Both the position numbers and the translations under genes were made by a program. The notes under the pieces were generated by a model. It was given only the letters and a program-made list of their open reading frames with translations, was not told the DNA's origin and made no database searches. 64,000 nucleotides of DNA from Pampus argenteus (taxonomy: Eukaryota > Chordata > Actinopteri > Scombriformes > Stromateidae). Positions 12,822 through 26,400 of this stretch are shown here, piece by piece (position 1 is the first letter of the stretch; every line of letters begins with the position of its first letter). The stretch is from contig CM072876.1 of assembly GCA_036937835.1 (NCBI GenBank), positions 12,775,501 through 12,839,500 of the forward strand, read 5' to 3'.

Positions 12822-14469
12822 GCTTAATACACAAACATACATCTAACTGCATTTTAATGATGTTGCTCCTGGAAAATTTAAAAGTGAGAAAAAACTTTAA
12901 TGAGCTCTATGGAGAAAGCCAGTGCATTTAATTTGCTGCAAAGGGCCCAATTATTATAAATATCATCAGGACCATAAAAATGCAAAATCACAGTAATTTA
13001 GAATAAGAAATAATCACATATGGACCTCCCTGGTTGCGTTACTATTACTCTATTACTATTACTCCTTGGTTTGATTCCAATCCAAAAAATTCAAATGTAT
13101 ATTATTTATCAAATATAAATTAAAGGTTGTGTTTTCATCATACCTCATAGAAGTCCCATACAGTGAAGGGCAGAGCTCTCCCTAAAGGATTGTGTGTCTC
13201 CCTCTTGCCATTAGTGTAGCTTGTGACATCCAGGTTCACTCCGTACTGAACATCCTCCTTAAATCAGCCACACAAACATGTAGTTCAGCATACAGCAGAC
13301 AGATTCCTTTTTTTTTCTCTTATCGATGATAAAATAGCAAATAATTACAACACAGATGGAAAAAAATTTAAACAAGATGCATGCAAGTGTATTGGTAATG
13401 TTTCTGATTCTTACCTGTCTAAGTATGCGATCAAACTCTGCTGTTGAGAAGAGTCCTTTGTAGTAATCTGGATTTTTACGTTGAACAAGAATGGGCTTCT
13501 TTTCCCAAGTTTCTCTTAAAGGAGACAGAAAGAAAAGAACTGGTGATTTGGATTAAAACCTATGGATATTCAGTGTAAGTGTTTGTCGTTATTAAGAAGA
13601 GGCACTGTTGCAAGCATATCTGAGCTACAGAGGCAACAAACAACATCCACACACTCTTCTTCTTCCAAATGATAAAAAATGTAAATAGAAACACACAGGT
13701 CAGTACCTGAAGAAGGCCTTGGCAGGAACTGGATTGATGAGCCACTGGAAAAGTTGGCTCGCTCTCTCCCTGCTGTTGTTGACTCCTGCCAGTTCCACCA
13801 GTAAAGCATCGAGTGCCTCACCCTCTCCATTCATACAGTCCTCTTTCTTCTGTGGTTGAAACATACAGACTACAGTGAACTTTACAAATCATGTCAGGGT
13901 CAAGGCGATGGCGTCACACAGGAATTTCCATGGATGTGATCCCATGGCGACATTTAAACGATCCCTGATTGTGGACAAATATTTTCTTATTTTCTTTGCA
14001 GCAGGCAGGTACACACTTACTTCTTTAATTCTCTTTAGGCTCTGCTCTTCTTTTATACACTTCAGGACCTTCTTTCGCATTTTTTTTCTTTCAGCCTTTA
14101 TTTGAACTTTAACTGTGCTGACCTTTGTGGCCCCATTCTCCCTTTTCTTTTTCTTCTTGGCTGCCACCTAGAAAAAAAAAACAACCATACAGGTTAACAT
14201 GAGGCTAAACACAGAAAATTTTAAAACTATGTTTGCAGATAACATGCTATTAGTCAGTAATGTTCCTCCTGCAGCTGTCACAGACGAGCTCACCATAGAG
14301 CAGCAGGCACTGAGCCAGTATTTACCACTATATTATATATATATATATATTATATATATTATATTATATTTATACCATATACCTGCAGGGAAGGCTGCTT
14401 TGCAGGAGAAGGCAAGTCTGCTGACAACGTCTGATACAAAGCAAACGCAGACATGTGTTTTCTCTCCAT
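10061..14469 (-). CDS. riox1: Ribosomal oxygenase 1 (NO66), JmjC-type histidyl hydroxylase
   Basis: Fe(II)/2-oxoglutarate oxygenase of nucleolus and nucleoplasm; the family hydroxylates a histidine of ribosomal protein L8 and has been reported to demethylate H3K4/K36. Coding exons: 14469-14383, 14167-14021, 13849-13707, 13514-13415, 13257-13144, 12650-12544, 12449-12342, 12196-12162, 12023-11845, 11273-11169, 11067-10926, 10791-10671, 10521-10422, 10331-10245, 10120-10061. Phases all match, giving 544 aa. The N-terminus carries a Lys/Arg-rich tract (residues 30-78) likely to act as a nucleolar signal. The JmjC core holds H246 and D248 (in APHYDD) and H311 (in GFIHQ) as iron ligands, then a dimerisation/winged-helix C-terminus ending TAEPL. 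The start is the ATG at 14469, not the in-frame GTG at 14167, which is the first codon of exon 2 after a TAG acceptor. RIOX2 was considered, but the RETxNPxGRALP and AxRLC blocks fit RIOX1. Confidence 0.95.
12783..12819. repeat. (AT)n microsatellite
   Basis: About 18 perfect AT units in riox1 intron 5, between exons 6 and 5. Confidence 0.95.
14333..14374. repeat. TA-rich microsatellite in riox1 intron 1
   Basis: Imperfect (TA)n with TATTA interruptions, lying directly behind the exon 1 donor at 14382. It is close enough to the donor that length variation would alter the immediate intron context. Confidence 0.85.
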
Positions 14470-15180
14470 TTTCCAGGCGCTGCGTCATCACCCTGCGCCT
14501 GCTAGATCGTCTTATTCTGGTTATTTGTGTACAGATGCTCTCTATTAGACTCACTACCGCCGCCTATAGAGGCGCACTGTCATGTCACGTAATACACTAT
14601 CAATGACAGCACAGTTTTGTGTGTTTGGGGTTAAAATGCATGTAAAATAATAAAACAGAGTATAAAGATAATTTCCGCATTGAGGGATCAATAAAGTATG
14701 TCTTCTTCTTCTTCTTCTTCACATTAAGGACCCCTTAATCTGACACAAATTAGTCCACGGACCCCTATTTGATAAAATTTTGTTTTAGGTCTGTTATAGC
14801 CAAATGTATTCATTGTTTTTTTTTTTTTCTAAATTGTTAAACAAATATAAATACAAGTGTACAAACACAGAATAAGATGAACTCTTATAGAACAGACTTT
14901 AAAAAAAGGAAAAAAAACTGTGAACCTACCCTTTAAAAGCGTCACTGTTTAGTACCCACACCGACCACCAGGTGGAGCTTCGCACCAATCTTCCATGTTG
15001 TCGAATATCACCGTTAATCAACACTGTTTCCCACAATGCATTGCTGCGTGCTCTCGGTGCTGTTTGTGCAGCCGTCGCTCCAACAATGCAGCTTTTAATG
15101 GTGCTGTGAGCAGTGCGAAATGAAAACGCAGCGACGCCGCAGGCTTGTCCGGAGTCTGTAGTCGTGATATTTCGGCACAA
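14470..15180. promoter_or_regulatory. Divergent riox1 / extl3 5' region
   Basis: riox1 starts at 14469 on the minus strand, and the probable extl3 first exon ends at 15245 on the plus strand, so both promoters should fall here. The riox1-proximal part (14470-14600) is richer in CpG than its surroundings. The middle (14650-14930) looks like repeat-derived DNA with a (CTT)n run. The extl3-proximal part (14935-15180) is again CpG-bearing. No TATA box is convincing. Confidence 0.45.
14655..14721 (+). mobile_element. Possible 3' tail of a non-LTR retrotransposon plus (CTT)n
   Basis: The sequence TTGAGGGATCAATAAAGTAT runs straight into (TCT)n. Fish Rex/RTE-like LINE 3' ends typically finish with GGGATCAATAAAGT and a simple-repeat tail. 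Only the last few dozen bases are present and no reverse transcriptase remains. Confidence 0.4.
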
Positions 15181-15245
15181 CGAGGTTTTTACGTTTTGAC
15201 AAACCTGCCGTGTGTTTTGTAGGACACCCTGGACTCTACTACTGG
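15060..15245 (+). promoter_or_regulatory. Probable non-coding first exon of extl3
   Basis: A strong donor, ACTGG/GTAAGT, ends at 15245 in a CpG-containing stretch upstream of the only plus-strand gene nearby. The extl3 coding exon at 30 kb needs an upstream leader. The 5' limit is a guess, and this exon could also serve alternative leaders. Confidence 0.45.
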
Positions 15246-18200
15246 GTAAGTAGCTGCTGGAGCTAACATTGGTCCGCCAGTGGAGTAGATAGCAAATTCA
15301 TTTTGTTGTGACCACTGCTGGCTAAGCAGGCTAGCTAATTGGCCAGATGAGGCATATGGCCCCTTGTGTCTTTTCCGTGCAAGCCCCCCTAATCTATCTT
15401 TGATTGAATAACCACACGTCCTTTATTTCGCTTGGTGTCGTGTCTGTAGCGTCTCTATCTGGTCCAAAAAAGGTTGGTAGTTTTTTTTTATTAAGACTTT
15501 GAGTCGTTTTCCGTAGCCGCCGGCGCTGCAAGTCGTGAGACTATTTTGCTTTGATGTCCGCTGAGGCACACGTCAACCAAGCCGGCGGAGTCTGCGTGTC
15601 CTGCCAGGTCTTGTTCAATACTATTGTGTTTATAAACATATTTGATGACGATTGTTTCTGCATCACACTGGCCATCATATACACACCTTATAAAACAAAA
15701 GATGTTTGGTTTGTTCAGAGCTTAACTACCTCTGAAAAATGACTCACTCGTTTGACATCTTGCTCTGTCAGTCATCCTGCACCTTTGCCATCGAGCTAAT
15801 GGTTTCTGTGCCATGAGATATCAGCAGTTATAGCACAGATTTTACTCCTGACACAGTTTCACTTCATCCCGCAATATTGATTCCCTGTAATATTGTTTAA
15901 AATGTAATGGTAATAAAGTTGCTACCATAGGTTTAGGTTTTCATCATTGATTAAACTCTGTTACCAATCTCAATAATACGGTTTGAAGGTAGGCTAAATA
16001 TTAGAAATGCCTCTCATTATGTGGCAACACAATTCAACTGCACAACTTTACAACCTTCACAGATGCAGGGTTGATTGCAGAACTGCATTCGTTTTCAGTA
16101 GGTGTATCTAATAAGCTGGCAGCTGAGTGCAGATGTTGTGTAATTTGCTTTGTGATAATCAGCCGATGAGTGATGGGGACGGAGGAGCTTAACGGTCTCC
16201 TCTCCGCTGACAGTCTGAGGAGAAGGAGGGGAGCCTCCCCCTTATGCAGTTTGAGCAATATACTCCACTAGTCACTATTAAAACCAGGCCGACAATGTTC
16301 GTGGGAACACTGAGGGTTACTGTCAGGGTCATTGCTTTTCAAAGTTTTCACTCAGATTTCCAAGCCCAGCGTTGATTACTTAATAGCTACTGTGCCGGAG
16401 TTGTTGGCCCTGGAGCTGTGTGGTCAGTTTATTTGTGGCTTTAAGGGCTTGCATGCCTTTTAAACAATAATAAAACCCTTCAGTTAACATTTCTACTTGG
16501 TAGGAAGGTGGTTTTACAAATTGTAGTGAATGAGCAGTGAAGCTATGTCAAAGATTATTGTCATTTTACCTCAGACAGAAATGTAGATGGTAGTTTTTGT
16601 AGATCAGCTGCCTTTCATCTGGTCGGTCACTATAGTCTCTGAAAGTATTGGCATTTACTGAAAACGTTCTACTAAACTACAAGCTGCAGTTGGTGGTTTT
16701 TAAGCAATGCTCATTGCACGGCATTTGTGGTCAAAGATATTGATCTTTTTCTCAAAGTCATGATTGCAACACAGTCTTTGAATGATTTTTTTTCTTTCTT
16801 GTGGTCTCAAATCAATCAGCAGCTGTCAGTATTCAGAATGACGGCAACACGAGTGTTTTATGATGACTTTGTAATTGTAAATGTGTCCCCGTTAAACACT
16901 TGGACGCAAGCCTGATGCCACAATTTTCAGAATGTTTATATGAGTAAAGGCCCTTGTTGTGACATAATTAGTATGGTTAAAATATTTTGGCCTGACATAA
17001 ACGTTGATAATTGGGAACTGGAGAAAAAAAAAAAGAAACCTCATAAAGCTGCCAGATAGGACTCGCTTTGTTTTGTGCTTTTGAGAATTAATTCAGTGCA
17101 AGTCTACGGGAAACAATTTTTGCTTTCTACTTTCGACTATTTCCCATAATTCTCAGAAGGCGTGCTCACTACACCATTGAAAGGAGTCTGGTTAAGGGAC
17201 ACGCTCGGCCAGTCATTGCTGTTTACGTCAAACAAATAATTTCCCGTTGATGACGCCATTAGCAGAGGCACTGTAGTCCCAGCAGGCAGCAGCTGCCCCC
17301 CAGCGAGGTGGTGGTCCGATACTGACTCAAAAAGCTAGATCAGGTATCGATGATAATAGGATGATATTGGATACCATTATTTTAACAAATAATAATTCAG
17401 TGAATTTATATCTATGCATTTGTTTGTTACAAAGTTATGACAATCCTGATTTTGCCTTGCATATAAAAAACGATCCCAGTCCCTCCACACAGGACTCGTA
17501 TTTGTATCGGGACTGAAAGTTGGATTGGTGCGTCCCCTGTTTTGACAGTTTGCAGCAGAAAAGGTTTTTACTAATAACATTAATGATGCTTGTCCAGATT
17601 CGATTATTTCGGAGACCCATGCTGTGAAAAAGGTCTATTGTGGAAAAAGCCAACTTTACGGGGTCCCTGTGGAGTTTTGTTGTAAACAAACAAGTTATGT
17701 TTTCATCAAGTGTTACTCACCATGACCTGTAACAAACCTGTTGGATGCCTTCCCTTTCGCATGAAACATTTGCAAAACTGACTTTCATTTTAGCTTTTTA
17801 AATCCTGCATCGTTTGCAATCATGTTTGTTTACTAGCTTGCAGTGTTCTTTTTTTCCATTGATAAACAGTGGAGATAATAAAACAGTTGTGTTGAAACAT
17901 GTTTTTTTCACGCAGAAAATTGAATGAAGAATCTATATTGAAATTGATAAAGAATCAGACTAATCGTTCCATCTATTGTCAAAGGAAACTGTTGGAGCTT
18001 TGCCAGTATATGCAGTGTATTAATGGAGGGATTGTCAGGGCACCTTGATAGGTCAAGGTATGCTGCACAGCAACAAGCTCAACACAAAACTTACTTTGTC
18101 GTGTATGTCTCTGCTCTGCTGTAGAACGACCTTTTGGCTGAGAAGTGGTTTGACAGAACCCCATGATCACGACACTGGAAAAGGGCTTATATCAGGGCTC

Positions 18201-19654
18201 CAAAACGATCACATATGAGCTAAGATTTCATTCATTTGTCAGTGCATGATGATCATTAGGCTCAAATATCCAGTTTCAAGTCACTGTCAGTCTGTACATC
18301 CAGGGTTTTTCAGCATGGGTCTCCAGCAGCCGAACAACAGACACTGCAGCATTAAACTCAAACCAACTCTGAGGTGAAGAAATTAAGTCGGTGCTCAGTC
18401 TGCTTCCCCTCAAAAACCCTTGCGCTCAGTGTCTTGGACAGCAGTGGTTTTCCCCGGAGCTAACGGTCCGAGTGAGGGCTATAATGTTGAACAATAAGAC
18501 TCGGCCATTAATTGCCATCTACATGTAACGAGAGTCGGTATGATTCACCAAATGAAGCCGCATCTTCTCCACTTGCATTCTGTCAAACTGTCCTGCTCTC
18601 GTTGGAGAAAGCGCAGAGGTTATAGCTCTCTTAGGCTGAGTGTTGCCGGTAAGCAGAAAGCTCTTCTACTGTAATGAACAAAGAGGCAGGAAAAGTTAGG
18701 CTGCGTTAACCTAGGACAGCTTGTCCTGTATGTTTATTGAATAACAGCAGGATGTTTTTCTTGTGGTTGGCAAGAGAGGAATAAATGACAGGAATAAAAT
18801 TTCTGACAAGAACAGATGCAGCAGCTCGTAGCCGCGTGAGAGGAGAAATGCTGGGAAAAGAGAAAAGAGTTTAACTTTTGGCAGAATATGCAAACAGCAG
18901 CTCTCTGTGCCGTGTCTGCTAGTAAAGCGGTAGGATTTGTCAGCTAATTCATTTTACCAACAAGCAGCATTTCCTTATTTAGAAGCAGCATTTGCTTACC
19001 AGAAGTGGACCTTTGTTAGTCTGTGTACCTGTCAAGCTCAAGGTAAGTGCCTTGTGTGACCAAAGTGGTAAAAAGAACAAAAACGCTTTGTTGTGAGGTA
19101 AGAGTGAATATTTCATCGTCAGGACTTTCACAGATCACAGAACACAATATGGTGTCACATCCCTATATAACAGATAACAGAGATGGATCAGTGCCCCCAC
19201 AATCCAGCCACTTGTTGTTATTGACATACCAAGATAAAGGCCAGTACATTTCCAAAGATCCAATGGGCATTAACAACATGAGTTAAGGTAATACGAAGGC
19301 CTACATTGACACTTAGGTGTCTCTTTTGGGGTGGTATACTGCAATAATTCTCCCATGTCAGGGGGCTAATCACCCTGGCTCCCCTCCCACAATCCATCAG
19401 TGTCTGGAGGACGCGGCCTGCAGCGTTCTGGCAGCTGTTGTCAGGCTGAGTCAATCTGTTATGGTCTACGCCAGCCTGCGTACGAGGGGGAGAGGAAGAG
19501 CTCTCGGGAGGACAGAGCAAGCGTGGCTGCTGCCACTGCTGTGGAAAGATAACAAGAGGATTTATTTGTTAGGAGGGCAGGATTTCAGGGCTGTGTGTTA
19601 ATTTTGCTGTGTTACACACTGTCTCCTCTGTCAAATATTCACTGGAGAAAGTGA

Positions 19655-19765
19655 AGTTTGACCATTTATGGCGATATCAAAATAGTTGGCAATTCTTTTT
19701 CTGACGATAGACCGATCGCTCGATTCTTATTAAGCTTTTTGAGAATTGTTGAGGTTATTTAACAA
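19655..19765 (+). repeat. Fragment of dispersed repeat family A
   Basis: Contains the block TCAAAATAGTTGGCAATT followed by alternating CGAT-rich sequence, matching the distal end of the better copy at 58811-59106. It is heavily diverged. Confidence 0.5.
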
Positions 19766-20380
19766 CATTCTCCAGCTTGTCCAAAGTGTTTTGCTGCTGT
19801 TCTCCATTTCTGGCATTAATTGAAGATGTCACCTGGGAGCATTTTGTTTAATATATTTTCTGACATTAATAATAATCAACAATACTGATTGAAATGCATA
19901 GACATTTACATCTGTCAACTATATGTCAGCCAGTCATTTTTAGTTTTACACTCACAGCCATCGTCAGTCTTCTCAAAGCAAAACCTTAATATCTAGAAAG
20001 CAGATGCTGTTTAAGATATGCATGCAAACAGCATCAAAGTGATATATATATGTTTAAATTGGTCGTTTGAAAAGGAACGAGGACAGTATTTAGTGCATTT
20101 AGATTGCTTTTGTGTCTTAGCCAGACATAGGCTATTTTTCTATGTGATTATCAAGGCTTACAAACTAGTCCTATTTATGTATTTAGCCAAAATGTTGATA
20201 TGGCTTGCTGGCACAGAGTGGTGTTGATGGTAAGAGAGGGAATTGGCAGAAACCTCACAATTAGATTCAGTTGTCAAAGCAAATATTATTTATATACATG
20301 CATTTGTGGCACTATCCTGAATGCACAGCTGTTTGCAACTCTTTGAGGGCAGACAGAGCAGAAAGGCATGATGACTTTAT

Positions 20381-20411
20381 GTGTGTCTGTGTGTGTGTGT
20401 GCGTGTGTGTT
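20381..20411. repeat. (TG)n microsatellite
   Basis: Imperfect TG dinucleotide run with one TC and one CG interruption, in extl3 intron 1. Confidence 0.9.
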
Positions 20412-23400
20412 TTGAGTATCCTTCCTGTGACGTGTGGTAGACATCGCACTGCACTGTATGATCCAGTTACGTGTACCAGTGAGCCAATATACACAATACC
20501 AGGACCCATAAACATATGTTAGTCATCATTAATGTTCCCTTTTACACCTGTGTTTGACACGCCAGAATATCTGCTGTGAGAATTGTCTACAAACATTTGT
20601 TTACTTTGGCATATTCATGAGAAATTAGACAAAGTGCGCGTATATATGTGAGAGATCACAGGTGACAACAGCTGTTGTCATCAAAGACTTCAGTGTCACC
20701 ACCATTGCCAATATCGTTCATATGTAGACGGTTCTTCTGTCCCTGGTGGGCTAATGTATTCATAGTTGGGGGTCCATGATATGAAAGCCTTTCACAATCT
20801 GTGCTTTAAATAATTTTATGTCCTAGTGGGTATTGTAAAAGGATTATTTTGGCCTTGAGACAGCTCTGAGAACATAATATGATGCCAGCAGTGAAAGTGG
20901 ATTTGGATGCTGTTCCTTCCATTGCCCTCCAAACCTACCTGTGCATGCAGTATTTCTCTACTGTACAACATGACATCATTGGCTGTTTTTTTATGTATTT
21001 TGAGTCTTAGAAGTTGTAATTTGTTGTAATAATTTGACATTTTGAACAACATTTACAGGCATCCAGGACTGCAGCAGCTACACAGTTCAAACTAATTGCT
21101 AAAGCAAAATCAGTGTATAAATATTGGAGACACTAGTACTTACTCGGTTGAGAATAAAGAGATGTGGTTATTCAATTGCAGCATCCCTGAATTTCCACCT
21201 CACAAGTACTCTTTTCTCAGCACGTACCCTATATACTCGTATAGAAAGTCAGGATGTAGTGGACACGTGTGCCTTCAGCTTCAACATTGCTACAGTGAGA
21301 GAGAGAGAAAAGAAAAGAGGTTTCCTTTGACACATGAGGGGCTCTGCTGCAGGGAAGTTGACATGTATTCAATCACTGAAGCAAGCGTCCACTGAGGAAT
21401 ACAAAAAGACTCTTCATTCTTCTGCCCTCATTCCTCTTCCTGACAAACTGTTGTAACACAGAGCCGCTGAAGTGCTTACAGTTGCGACTGCTGGATTCAC
21501 TTTGCTCCAGATAAAGCATGATTATAGCCTTCCCGACTAATTACGGTTTGGCCCTGCCCTTCAAAATTGTGACATTTGGTGTGTGAAATGTCCCAAGTTC
21601 TTGATTAATGGGAGGAATTTACTTAAATGTAACTCTGTATAGCCGTAGCCGTATACATCCTCTTTTTTTTTAGAGAGAGAGATTACATTATAAATCTTGA
21701 GCAATGAATGTTAACCTGAATTATTTAAAAGGAAGTACAAGGCATTAAAGTGGAGGGGCTGAGATGTAGTAGTGTATACACCGTATAGAAATGTTAAAGT
21801 GAAATTTCCGTTTCAGACGAGGTTTCAGTTGATCGTCACAGGGTGGACAGTGAATGACAGGCGTGTTTGTAGCTTTCTCATAGCCTCAGACTCCTCTTTC
21901 CTGTTTCATCTCTGCCTAAAGTAATTATGCAGTCACAAATGGTTAAATGAGTACCATGTGTCAGCCTGTAATTAGATTTCTGGTAATGAATGGGTCAAAT
22001 ACCAGTTGCAGTGCAAAGATTCCCTCTGAAAACAGGGCTCGACAATATATTCGCATGCGACAGGCATGTTACAAGACATTTACGATGAGTGGATGAGAAG
22101 CCTGTTTGAACTTTGGTTTCCAAAAAATGCGCCGTCAGTTTTCCATATCAAAGAGACTTGCATATTGGGATTCCCAGAACATCGAGTCTGACGATAAATT
22201 GTTGTCAGTTAGTGCTGCTAATCCGTGATGGGATAGGATTCAGGCTCTGATTTTTTACACAACCACAACCAGTAAATGTGTCTGTCTGAAAAGATGCATA
22301 AATTGAGCTTTCTTCACCCTGTGAATAGGAGCTGTTAACCCAATTGCTATTTCAAAGGTTTTTACACTCTAAAGAAACAAGACCGGACGAGTCTCGTTAA
22401 AACAGGCCGCAGTTTGAACCTTTGGGGAACAACCTCAACCTCTGACCTCGCACTAAGTGACCATTAATGTTCCCGCAGTATGTTTCTGTAGCTTCCAGCT
22501 CATTTTTTTCCCCTCCCTCTTTAAAGAAAATGTTGCTGAATATTTTTGTAACAGCTGTGATATGATCTGTGACTACACGTTAACATAGTTTCTTCTTTGA
22601 TCTGTCAGCAGTGTCGGATCCAGCATCACTGATTAATTCAGGAAGCTCATCAGCACCAACTTTGCACACTAATCAAGAAAGTAGGATCAGCTCATTTATT
22701 TGCAGTATCAGAAAGCAAACTGCACAACAAACTACACATGTGCTTCTATGATAATGCACCAGGTGGTCAGAGCGCAGCGTCGTCCCTGCAAACAGAAATG
22801 TTCTTTATTTCCATTTCAATCTTTTCTTTATAATAAACACAGATAAGATGATTGTTAACGTCTCCGAAATCTTTATGTAAAGTTTTGTACCTTCAACTTT
22901 TCATCAAATACATCTTTTATACTGATCCCACTGCAAAACTCACTTAAAGCAATTGTTTCAGCTGTGCACCAGTATATGAAAAATTCCCATTGTACAGGGA
23001 TTCAAAACCAATATACTGCCCAGCCTTTATTATTCACTTACCTGGAGTCTGCTCAGTGAATGACTCGCCTTATTCATCTGTATTTCAACAATATAGATTC
23101 AGTCGATGACTGAAACATGTTCAGTCCTGTGATTCTGAGAAATATATAATTTATGTTTTACTTTTACATGAAAGTAGATTCAGTCCTAAATCTAAGATAC
23201 TAGCCTCCAGAAACCAGTTTAACCATCATATAAGGAAAGATGCAGGTTCTCTGCTCTGTCCTCCGCTTATATGGAGCGACAAAGTAACAACGCTAACGCA
23301 CCATTTTTGGGACACTGAAGGATGTATACAGTAATTATTTCCCCCCCCTCTATTGTGTGAGTTTCTGCCAAAGAAAAGCCCAGTAAAAAATTAAAAATGT

Positions 23401-26400
23401 CAAAATATCTATTTTTTTTTGAAAGTTGAAGCTCATTAGAAAATGAACGAGCTGTTATGTAGTGAGAAACGGGGTCCTTTTAGAGTCCTTTGCGTCTGTT
23501 TGTCTGCTTCGACTCTAATTGCCTGTCACATTCTCAATTCTCACCAACGCAGTGAAAGTCTCTCCTCGTCTCACCCCTGCGGGGAAGCTCGTGCCACGGC
23601 AGTTTCGCTGACAGATTAGCACTAGCTGCGTAGTCACTGTGATGCATGTTGTTTATTGCTCTCTCAGCCCGTACAACCACACCGCCGAAGATGTTGACAG
23701 ATTCGAACAACAGATGCAGAATTTCCGTAACTCCTGACTATTGTTTGCATGCATTTTATTTTACATTTGATTGTCTTTTAAAAGATAAACAATCCCACAA
23801 GGACATGAGCACCTTATTTTTGAATTACTCCCCTGGGTAATCTTTATCTTTATATTGCAGGAGCTTTGGATGTTGGAAGACACCCAGGTCCATCTGTCAT
23901 TATAAACTCATTCCTTCTCTCCCCCTCGCTCCCTGACTGTCTCTTTCTGTTCATCTCTCTCCGTCTCTGCCTGTCCAAAATTGTATTCGGCAAATTTAAA
24001 AATGTGCGTCACTATACAAGCCATGTCTGACATTTCTTTACAAACAACAAGGCAGCTAAAGCGTGGGTTTCCTGTCTCACTTTTTAATACGCGCACAGTT
24101 ATAAAGATCATCACACTGGTGTGTTTTGTACTGAGTGGGAGATGGTCCACGTGGAGGGCAATCTTGATTGCTTATGAGCTGGGTCATCACCACACCGACA
24201 CTCCTGATGATCGTAACAGCCTGGTTGTCGTCTCTTCGGCGCTATAAGGTAATAAAAAGGAACAGCAGAGAGCAGAACCCATCAGTGGAAAGTTTTCAGT
24301 GCTGATACACAGCGTGATGATTAAAGTTTGATACTCGCATTAAAACCTGACATAACAAAATCTCTTTGATCAGGCTCACATGGTTACATACTTCATTTTT
24401 AATGAACTACATTAGGGTTGGACAGTATGAGGATACATAGACAATGCGCAATGTAGATTTTTTTATGACTTTATATAGCATGGATGCTAATAACTCTGGT
24501 TATATTAGGCTTGTATTAGGTTATATTGTGGACAATGTTGTGTGGAAAAATTTGATTTTTGTAAGGATGTGATCAACTAACATGATTTGTCAGCTCATTT
24601 GTGGAAAACTGACAATCGTGTCTGTTTTTTCCCCCCGTTTTCAAAAAATTATTAATTACTACTCAATATCATGATATGAAATTATGTATATCATGTTGGA
24701 TTTATCCATGTTTCCTACTCCTAAACTACATAATAATCAGATTGTTTTTGATTCATCTGTCTACACTTAAAAATGAACCATAATATGTTAATATGCATAC
24801 TAGTATCCCGATTTACATCATTTATCATGATTTTTAGATTTTACTTGCCAACTAATACTTATAACCAACTAATAATTGGTTTGATGACCCGCTTGTGCAC
24901 TTGATCAGAAACTTGGATAAGGTGTTTGCATGCCACAATAAAATAAATAAAAAATATATAAAATTAAAACCATATTTTTTATGTCCACAAGAAAGGTGTT
25001 AAAAAAATCACATAAAAGGCACACTGTGTCATTAAGGTATTAAATGTAGAAAGATTTTATTATAGTAGTTTAAAAGAAGAGCAACATGTATCAACTGCAC
25101 GCCGGTTTTCAGACTTCAGTCACACAGTATCACAGCCACATGCGGCTCCGTGCCGATCGACAAACGGCCCTGAATTATTTGTCTAATTGTTTCCACACTA
25201 AATTAGATTACATAAGTTGTTTTGCTTTATTAGGTACTAAAAAATCCTTCATTTTCTGACTTTATTTCTTGAAGTACCAACACACTACACAGCCCCACAG
25301 TCAACTCTGTAATTTACCCGTGAAAAAGGTCCTTGAGATGGTTCACTCAGCCGTCAGCACATGAGCTGTGATCCATGGCCTCAACAGCTGCTCCCCTCAC
25401 GCAGCTCTATGCCCGCCTCCCCCCTGCAGCTGCCTCCATCGTTGTCTTTTTTTTTTCCAGCGCCTCCACAGGGAATGCCATACCTCGATCTCCTCCATGA
25501 AATCACAATTAATTATGGGAAGGGTAGACTGCAAGCACAATGAGCCAAACCACTTTAAGGGGAAAATGTATCAGAGTAAGTTGGGCGTCCCAACAGACAC
25601 AATGATTTTCTAAAATGCAGCAGCATCACCTCCATAGACTTATACGCTCTGCTGCAGTAAGATACTTTTACACCACTTACATGACGTACTTCAGTTTACA
25701 CTAGTGTTTTATTGTTTGTCGTTTTCTGACAGATTAGACAAAAAATCAACTGAACAGCTCAGAGAATCTGTAAGGAAAGTTTAAAATGAAAAATGAAACG
25801 CTCAATGCCCTCAGCACCTACTGTAATTTAATATGTGTGCAGAACATTTATTTATGGATAGGGAAAAAACAGTAAGGGATTTCTCTTATTGATTTCAGTG
25901 TGTTTATGATAAGTAGTCCCAGACCTGCGGTACATTTACCTACTGCTGCAGTGGAAGTGCTAAGAGGCTGACGGTAGAGACACACGTCAGGTATAAATGT
26001 AACATCACCTTTGTCCTTGGGCAGTTTTTTTTTTTTTTTTTGCAGACCTTTGTGGTTTGAATCTACTGTAAATCGTGGCAAATATGAGCACAGCTATTTC
26101 TATGTGTAATAGATACAGATACAAAATAGTTTTTTTTAAGTAAAATTAAGATTCTGTGTTTGCGCTTGTGAACTGAACTCTAAACCGGATAAATTGATCA
26201 CCAAGGAGTCTGTCTGACAAATGCAAGATTTCTTGTTTGTTTATTATTTATTTTCAGATTGACTTTAGCTGTGAGTCATACATAAAGCAGTGCATGAGGG
26301 GGTGGAAAAATCAATGTCGTTCTTATCTTAAGACTTTTTTTCTTCTTTTCTTGAAAGATTAAAGAAAAATCAAAGATCCATCTTCTTAATATTTCAGACT

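Noticed and set aside
10900..13140. C/D-box snoRNA candidates starting TGATGA in riox1 introns
   Set aside because: TGATGA motifs sit right at splice donors without a properly spaced CTGA D box or terminal stem.
13560..13830. Extended minus-strand frame past the riox1 exon 3 donor
   Set aside because: Residues after the AG/GTACTG donor at 13707 do not continue the JmjC protein; exon 4 restores it in phase.
14021..14167. A start of riox1 at 14167
   Set aside because: The first codon there is GTG directly after a TAG acceptor; an upstream exon with a true ATG at 14469 joins in phase.
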